Shown piece by piece: positions 60,287 through 64,000 of a DNA stretch of 64,000 nt; position 1 is the stretch's first letter; the number at the start of each line of letters is the position of its first letter. The stretch is from Massilia sp. YIM B02769 (GTDB lineage Bacteria; Pseudomonadota; Gammaproteobacteria; Burkholderiales; Burkholderiaceae_D): positions 93,438 through 157,437 of the forward strand of contig NZ_JASNRC010000012.1 of the NCBI RefSeq assembly GCF_030411995.1, written 5' to 3'. The notes beneath the pieces were generated by a model. The model was not told the DNA's origin. It did no database searches and worked only from the letters and a program-made list of their open reading frames with translations. A program made the translations under genes and the position numbers.

Positions 60287-60724
60287 ATGACTGGAGCCAG
60301 CACCCTCGATCCGGACAACTTTCCGGAAGCCCCGGACCGCAGCCTTGGCAAGGGCCACGGCACCGACGCCCTCGGGCCGAGCGATATTTCCGATACCGGC
60401 AGCGATGTCGTCGGCGGCCCCGGCTTTGCCGGCAACCTCGATGACGATCAATTGATTCACCTGGATGAAGGCACGACCTCGGACCTCGAGGCCAGCCATG
60501 CCGGCGACACCGCCGGCCCCGACGTCGGCGACGCCGATTTCTCTGGCGACTCCGACATGGGCGGCACCGGCGAGCGCGCCGCTGCCGGCCGCGACACGGT
60601 GGCCAAGGATGGCGCCGATATCGATACCGACCGTATCGAATCCATCCCCGACCTGCCGCTCACGGAAGACGATACCGACTTCCTAGCGAGCCAGCCGCCG
60701 CGAGAGCCCACGGGCCGCGAATAA
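60287..60724 (+). CDS. Acidic, probably disordered hypothetical protein
   Basis: A 145-aa protein from ATG 60287 with GGAGG 8 nt upstream. It is extremely rich in Asp, Gly, Thr, Ser and Ala, with only two lysines; repeated phrases of D-x-D-x-x-G type (GPDVGDADFSGDSDMGGTG) run through it. It has no Cys, no signal peptide and no membrane helix, so it is likely intrinsically disordered and strongly acidic. The function is unknown. The last 42 bp overlap the 3' end of the convergent SDR gene. Confidence 0.7.
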   Translation: MTGASTLDPDNFPEAPDRSLGKGHGTDALGPSDISDTGSDVVGGPGFAGNLDDDQLIHLDEGTTSDLEASHAGDTAGPDVGDADFSGDSDMGGTGERAAAGRDTVAKDGADIDTDRIESIPDLPLTEDDTDFLASQPPREPTGRE

Positions 60725-61720
60725 GGCCCCGAACAGCGCGCCACCGGCCAGCAGGGCGGTGGTGACGGGTTTCGAACGCAGGGCCAGCGCCGTGTAGGCC
60801 GAGCTTTCGGCCACATGGCGCTCGGTCATGCCCTGGCGCTCGCGCAGCGCCTGCGTTGGATCGGGTGCATGCAGGGCGTCGGTGCGGCCCGGCTGCTTGT
60901 CGAATTTCGACTTCGACTGCTTGAACATCGAGGCGTTCATGTACTTGTCGAGCAGGCGCGGCATGTAGGCGTTGCCCGAGGAAACCAGCTTCGAGGCGCC
61001 GCCGACGAAGATGTCGCGCTTCGGATGCTGGGCGCAGTACAGGATGGCCTTGGCCACGATCTCCGGCGCGTACACGGGCGCCGGCAGCGCCGCTTCCTTC
61101 TCCATGTAGTTTTTCGCGTGGAGCGCGAACATGGTGTCGATCGCCGCCGGTTTCACCAGCGTCACCGAGATCGGCGCTTCTTCTTTTTCCAGCTCCATGC
61201 GCAGGGCCTCGGTGAAGCCTTTCACGGCGTGCTTCGAGGCGGCATACATGCCTTGCAGCGGCGCGGCGCGGTCCGAGACCTCGCTGCCCACGTTGATCAG
61301 GGCGCCGCCGCCACGCGTCTTCATGCGCTTGACCGCTTCCAGCGAACCGTTCACCACGCCCCAGAAGTTGGTCTGGAACAGGCGCATGTGGTCTTCCAGC
61401 GCCACTTCTTCCAGGCGGCCGAAGGTGCCGACGCCGGCATTGTTGACCCAGGTATCGATACGGCCGAAGCGTTCCATGGCGGTGGCGCCGATGCGTTCGA
61501 CGTCGTTGGCATTGCCGACGTCGGCGGCGACGGTGGCCACCTGGCAGCCCTGGCGCCGCAGTTCGCTGGCCAGCTGGTCGAGGGCGTCGCCGTTGCGCGA
61601 GGCGAGCACCAGTTTGGCGCCTTGTTCGGCGGCCATGCGGGCGGTGGTGAGACCGATGCCGCTGCTGGCGCCGGTGATGACGATCACCTGTTCGTTGATC
61701 TTGCGGAGTTTTACGGACAT
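60683..61720 (-). CDS. Short-chain dehydrogenase/reductase with C-terminal hydrophobic tail
   Basis: A 345-aa protein. The N-terminal ~260 residues are a classical SDR: TGASSGIG (17-24), NNAG, a Ser in NVGSEVSD and catalytic YAASK. The C-terminal extension (~260-345) is basic and polar, then ends in a hydrophobic segment PVTTALLAGGALFGALFAARGL that may anchor it. This layout (SDR plus tail) is frequent in Burkholderiales "SDR family" proteins of unknown substrate. It is convergent with the acidic protein gene. A palindrome lies in its promoter region. Confidence 0.88.
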   Translation of the reverse strand: MSVKLRKINEQVIVITGASSGIGLTTARMAAEQGAKLVLASRNGDALDQLASELRRQGCQVATVAADVGNANDVERIGATAMERFGRIDTWVNNAGVGTFGRLEEVALEDHMRLFQTNFWGVVNGSLEAVKRMKTRGGGALINVGSEVSDRAAPLQGMYAASKHAVKGFTEALRMELEKEEAPISVTLVKPAAIDTMFALHAKNYMEKEAALPAPVYAPEIVAKAILYCAQHPKRDIFVGGASKLVSSGNAYMPRLLDKYMNASMFKQSKSKFDKQPGRTDALHAPDPTQALRERQGMTERHVAESSAYTALALRSKPVTTALLAGGALFGALFAARGLSRRLAR

Positions 61721-62147
61721 GACGTCTTCCTTTCCTGTTGGGTACTACGGAAAGACTGCGTCTTGCGCGATTGCGCACAGACGGCAGCCGCGAATTGTCG
61801 AATTATCACAGTCGTGATCACGCCGTGTATTTCAAGGCATTTTTTGATGGGCTGGCGCGCCGTAGACGAGCGGGAAGGAAAGCGAAGCGGGCTTGCGGAG
61901 AGCGCGGACGCTGTTGTGCGCGATGGGCTTGCGTTCGCTGTTAGCATCAACGCAACAGTACACAAAGGATTGCGGCAGGGCGGGAGGACTGATTGATCGC
62001 CCGATGCGCCGCCGCCAGAAACAGGTCGGGCGGCGCACCGGGCGTGCTTGCACTGTATGAGCGCTGGCCGTATGGCGCAGCGTCAGGAGCAAGCCCCGCC
62101 GGCACGGAAATGGCGCGCGCCGGTCGGGGTGGGGAAAGGAATGAAGC
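61721..62147. other. Non-coding gap between the SDR and the 70-aa gene
   Basis: 427 bp with no convincing gene. It contains a palindrome near the SDR start (listed separately), CGTGATCACG at 61813-61822, and a strong hairpin TGCGCCGCC...GGCGGCGCA at about 62004-62037 that could act as a factor-independent stop or as a barrier at the 3' end of the 70-aa gene. Confidence 0.5.
61759..61783. promoter_or_regulatory. Imperfect 25-bp palindrome upstream of the SDR gene, possible operator
   Basis: CGTC-TT-GCGC-GATT-GCGC-ACA-GACG lies about 40 bp upstream of the SDR start on the minus strand. The arms CGTC/GACG and GCGC/GCGC are symmetric. The size fits a TetR/MarR-type dimer site; no such regulator is adjacent. 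Confidence 0.3.
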
Positions 62148-62360
62148 TTAGTGCGCCTTGGAGAGGATCAGCAGCCAGCGGCCGAACAACAAGACCTCGA
62201 CGTGGCCCGCCTCGATGCCGGTGTCGCATTCGATGACCGGGTTGACCGCATAGAAGCGCTTGCGGAAATCGCGCGTAACGGTGAGTTCGCGGCGGCCGAA
62301 GCGCATCATGAATGGAGCAGGAGCGTATTCCAGGCCGAAGGAGTTGTTCAGAGTGGTCAT
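62148..62360 (-). CDS. 70-aa hypothetical protein downstream of LexA-like boxes
   Basis: A 70-aa basic/aromatic protein with no signal peptide. AGGGAA lies upstream of the ATG. It opens MTTLNNSFGLEYAPAPFMMRF, has a basic centre (GRRELTVTRDFRKRFYAVNP), then an acidic stretch (IECDTGIEAGHVEV) and a short hydrophobic end (LLFGRWLLILSKAH). I do not recognise the family. The gene is divergent from the PAP2 phosphatase gene. The 121-bp gap between them holds two tandem CTGT-N8-(A/C)CAG sites, so it may be SOS regulated. It is short, but the start signal and length conserve a plausible gene. Confidence 0.6.
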   Translation of the reverse strand: MTTLNNSFGLEYAPAPFMMRFGRRELTVTRDFRKRFYAVNPVIECDTGIEAGHVEVLLFGRWLLILSKAH

Positions 62361-62417
62361 TGACGGTTCCCTATCGTTTTGTTGTGTTGGTCAAGTGAGT
62401 ACAGAATAGCATAACCA

Positions 62418-62452
62418 CTGTATAAATCTACAGGTACTGTACAAACAACCAG
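62418..62452. promoter_or_regulatory. Two tandem LexA (SOS) box-like sites
   Basis: CTGTATAAATCTACAG at 62418-62433 is an exact CTGT-N8-ACAG SOS box with an AT-rich centre. A second site, CTGTACAAACAACCAG at 62437-62452, has one mismatch (CCAG for ACAG) and, read with its flanks (TACTGT...CAGTAA), resembles the extended consensus. They start 19 bp apart in the divergent promoter of the 70-aa gene and the PAP2 phosphatase gene. A TATAAA overlapping the first box could be the -10 for the plus strand, so LexA would block transcription. Confidence 0.65.
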
Positions 62453-62502
62453 TAAAATTTTTTAATTGTGGTTTTTTTGCCATGCACCTCCATGTGATAC
62501 CG

Positions 62503-63252
62503 ATGGACAAATCGCTGACTACCCGCCTGCACCGTTTTGCAGCCGCGCGCTTCTCGCCCGGAGAGGCATTCGGCCTGCACCTGACGGTCGGCGTGCTGGC
62601 GCTGCTGCTGGCGATGGCCGGGTTTGCCCGCATCGCCGGCGCCGTGGTGGCCGGCGCGCCGATCACCCAGCTCGACGTCGAGCTGGCCAACTGGCTGCAT
62701 GCGCATGCCCACGGCAACGCCGTCCTGCGCAGCTTCCTGATGGCGGTTACCCAGCTCCACAGCACGCCGGGCGTGCTGGCGCTGACGGCCCTGGCCGGCT
62801 GGTGGCTGGTGCGGCGCGGCGCGCGCCACTGGATGCTGACCCTGCTGGTCACGGTACCGGGCGGCATGGTCCTGAATGTACTCATGAAACACACCTTCGA
62901 ACGCGCCCGTCCGCACTTCGACGAGCCCATCCTCACCCTCACGACCTACAGTTTCCCGAGCGGCCACACGGTGGCGGCAACCCTGCTGTACGGCTTGCTG
63001 GCCTGCTACCTGACGCGCCATGCGCAGCGCTGGAGCGCACGCGCCGGCTGGATCCTGCTGGCCTGCCTGATGGTGGCGCTGGTGGCCGGATCGCGCCTGT
63101 ATCTCGGCGCCCATTACCTGTCCGACGTGCTGGCGGCCATGGCCGAAGGCTGTGCCTGGCTTTCGATCTGCGTGACCGGCGTGGCCACGCTGCGCCGGCG
63201 CCAGGCCGCGCGTGCGCGCCGCGCAACAATCAACCTGAGCGAGAAATCCTGA
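62503..63252 (+). CDS. PAP2-family membrane phosphatase
   Basis: About 249 aa from ATG 62503 (MDKSLTTRLHRF); ATG 62482 would add seven residues. No clear ribosome site for either. Six hydrophobic segments are visible. All three phosphatase motifs are intact: KHTFERARP (K-x6-R-P), FPSGHTV (PSGH) and SRLYLGAHYLSD (SR-x5-H-x3-D). Members dephosphorylate undecaprenyl pyrophosphate, phosphatidate or phosphatidylglycerophosphate. Its stop overlaps the ATG of the metallophosphoesterase (TGATG), so these two form an operon. LexA-like sites lie 30-65 bp upstream. Confidence 0.9.
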   Translation: MDKSLTTRLHRFAAARFSPGEAFGLHLTVGVLALLLAMAGFARIAGAVVAGAPITQLDVELANWLHAHAHGNAVLRSFLMAVTQLHSTPGVLALTALAGWWLVRRGARHWMLTLLVTVPGGMVLNVLMKHTFERARPHFDEPILTLTTYSFPSGHTVAATLLYGLLACYLTRHAQRWSARAGWILLACLMVALVAGSRLYLGAHYLSDVLAAMAEGCAWLSICVTGVATLRRRQAARARRATINLSEKS

Positions 63253-64000
63253 TGCGTAGACTTGTGCATTTGTCCGACCTGCATTTCGGCCGTGTCGACC
63301 CGGCCCTGCTGGAACCGCTGCGCAACCTGGTCCACGAGATCGCCCCCGACGTGCTGGTGGTCTCGGGCGACCTGACCCAGCGCGCGCGCAGCGAGGAATT
63401 CGAGGAAGCCAAGGCTTTCCTCGACACCTTGCCTGGTCCGCAGATCGTGGTGCCCGGCAACCACGATATTTCCCTGTACAACGTGTTCCGCCGCTTCGCC
63501 AAGCCGCTCGACCGTTATAAACGCTACATCACCGACGACCTCTGCCCGGTCTTCCTCGACGACGAGATCGCCGTGGTCGGCGTCAATACCGCGCGTTCGC
63601 TGACCATCAAGGATGGCCGCGTGAACAAGGAGCAGGTGACGCGCATCCAAGAACGCCTGGGCGGGCTCGACCCGAGCATCACCCGCATCGTCGTCACCCA
63701 TCACCCCTTCGACCTGCCCGAGAGTTTCGAGGAGCGCGACCTGGTGAACCGGGCGCCGATGGCGATGGAGGTGTTCGCCCAGTGCGGCGTCGACGTGCTG
63801 CTGGCCGGCCACATGCACGTCAGCCATGCGGCCAGCACGGCCACGCGCTACCAGATCGATTCCTATGCCGCGCTCGTGGTGCAGGCCGGCACCGCGACGT
63901 CCACGCGCGGACGCGGCGAAACCAATTCCTTCAACGTGCTGCGGGTCGAGCCCGAGCGCGTCGAGGTCGACCGCTATGGCTGGGATGTGGTCGGCGGCGC
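63252..64000 (+). CDS. Metallophosphoesterase (calcineurin-like), 3' truncated by window edge
   Basis: At least 249 residues, with the frame open to the end of the window. All core metal motifs are present: HLSDLHFG near the N-terminus, VVSGDLTQRA, VPGNHD, VTHHPFDLP, and LLAGHMHVSHA. This is the class III cyclic-nucleotide phosphodiesterase/CpdA-like architecture with a two-metal centre. The start ATG overlaps the PAP2 stop. Together with the PAP2 gene it may be a phosphate-removal operon, possibly under SOS control. Substrate not determined. Confidence 0.9.
   Translation, partial: MRRLVHLSDLHFGRVDPALLEPLRNLVHEIAPDVLVVSGDLTQRARSEEFEEAKAFLDTLPGPQIVVPGNHDISLYNVFRRFAKPLDRYKRYITDDLCPVFLDDEIAVVGVNTARSLTIKDGRVNKEQVTRIQERLGGLDPSITRIVVTHHPFDLPESFEERDLVNRAPMAMEVFAQCGVDVLLAGHMHVSHAASTATRYQIDSYAALVVQAGTATSTRGRGETNSFNVLRVEPERVEVDRYGWDVVGG

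Overview
The window looks like chromosomal DNA from a high-GC betaproteobacterium. I infer Oxalobacteraceae (Massilia/Telluria/Duganella-like). The support is a glyA-nrdR-rib-nusB neighbourhood, a ybgC-tolQRAB-pal-cpoB operon, a Burkholderiales-type porin, a 4.5S RNA-dnaX-ybaB-recR block, many c-di-GMP proteins, and dispersed GTAGGGTGG...CCACCCTAC hairpin repeats. The genus is inferred from gene content and style, not from a search.

Layout. 1-4.8 kb: tail of a type VI secretion module (VgrG C-terminus, DUF4123 adaptor, DUF3304-like lipoprotein, DUF2235/Tle1-like lipase effector) with clearly lower GC. 4.9 kb: tRNA-Lys with a consensus sigma-70 promoter. 5.0-10.4 kb: complete Tol-Pal envelope operon on the minus strand. 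10.6-13.5 kb: ydfG-like dehydrogenase, then glyA behind a convincing ZTP (pfl) riboswitch, then nrdR. 13.6-16.8 kb: minor pilin cluster (pilV, pilW, pilX, pilE-like, fimT-like) with no pilY1. 16.8-18.5 kb: ribD and ribE. 18.6-28.0 kb: NERD/zinc-ribbon protein, S9 and M16 peptidases, and a REC-GAF-PAS-GGDEF-EAL protein. 28.4-30.5 kb: ribBA (with a degenerate cyclohydrolase half), ribH, nusB. 30.9-33.8 kb: an SLT-domain protein with a long structured leader, and ubiD. 34.1-37.6 kb: ffs (4.5S RNA), dnaX, ybaB, recR. 37.7-42.6 kb: glycosyltransferase, DUF2334 deacetylase, small lipoprotein, penicillin acylase. 42.6-54.7 kb: secreted FG-GAP-like protein, a hybrid histidine kinase paired with REC-PAS-GGDEF-EAL, cstA-ybdD, and an HDOD protein coupled to PAS-GGDEF-EAL. 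54.8-64.0 kb: tRNA-Ser, a DUF6998-like protein, two exported unknowns, a membrane diguanylate cyclase, porin, acidic disordered protein, SDR, and a divergent pair (70-aa unknown / PAP2 phosphatase-metallophosphoesterase) separated by two tandem LexA-box-like sites.

How the parts connect. Riboflavin synthesis (ribD, ribE, ribBA, ribH) is encoded in two blocks. One-carbon metabolism (glyA) appears to be under purine/folate-stress control through the riboswitch. Four c-di-GMP proteins and one HDOD protein suggest dense second-messenger signalling, compatible with the pilin and envelope genes. Hairpin repeats lie mostly at gene 3' ends and between convergent genes; one supplies the stop codon of the ydfG-like gene.

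Most likely to repay follow-up: the tandem SOS-like boxes with their unknown 70-aa gene, the ZTP riboswitch, the repeat families, the Tle1/DUF3304 module, and the structured leader of the SLT gene. I see no CRISPR array, prophage or complete insertion sequence.
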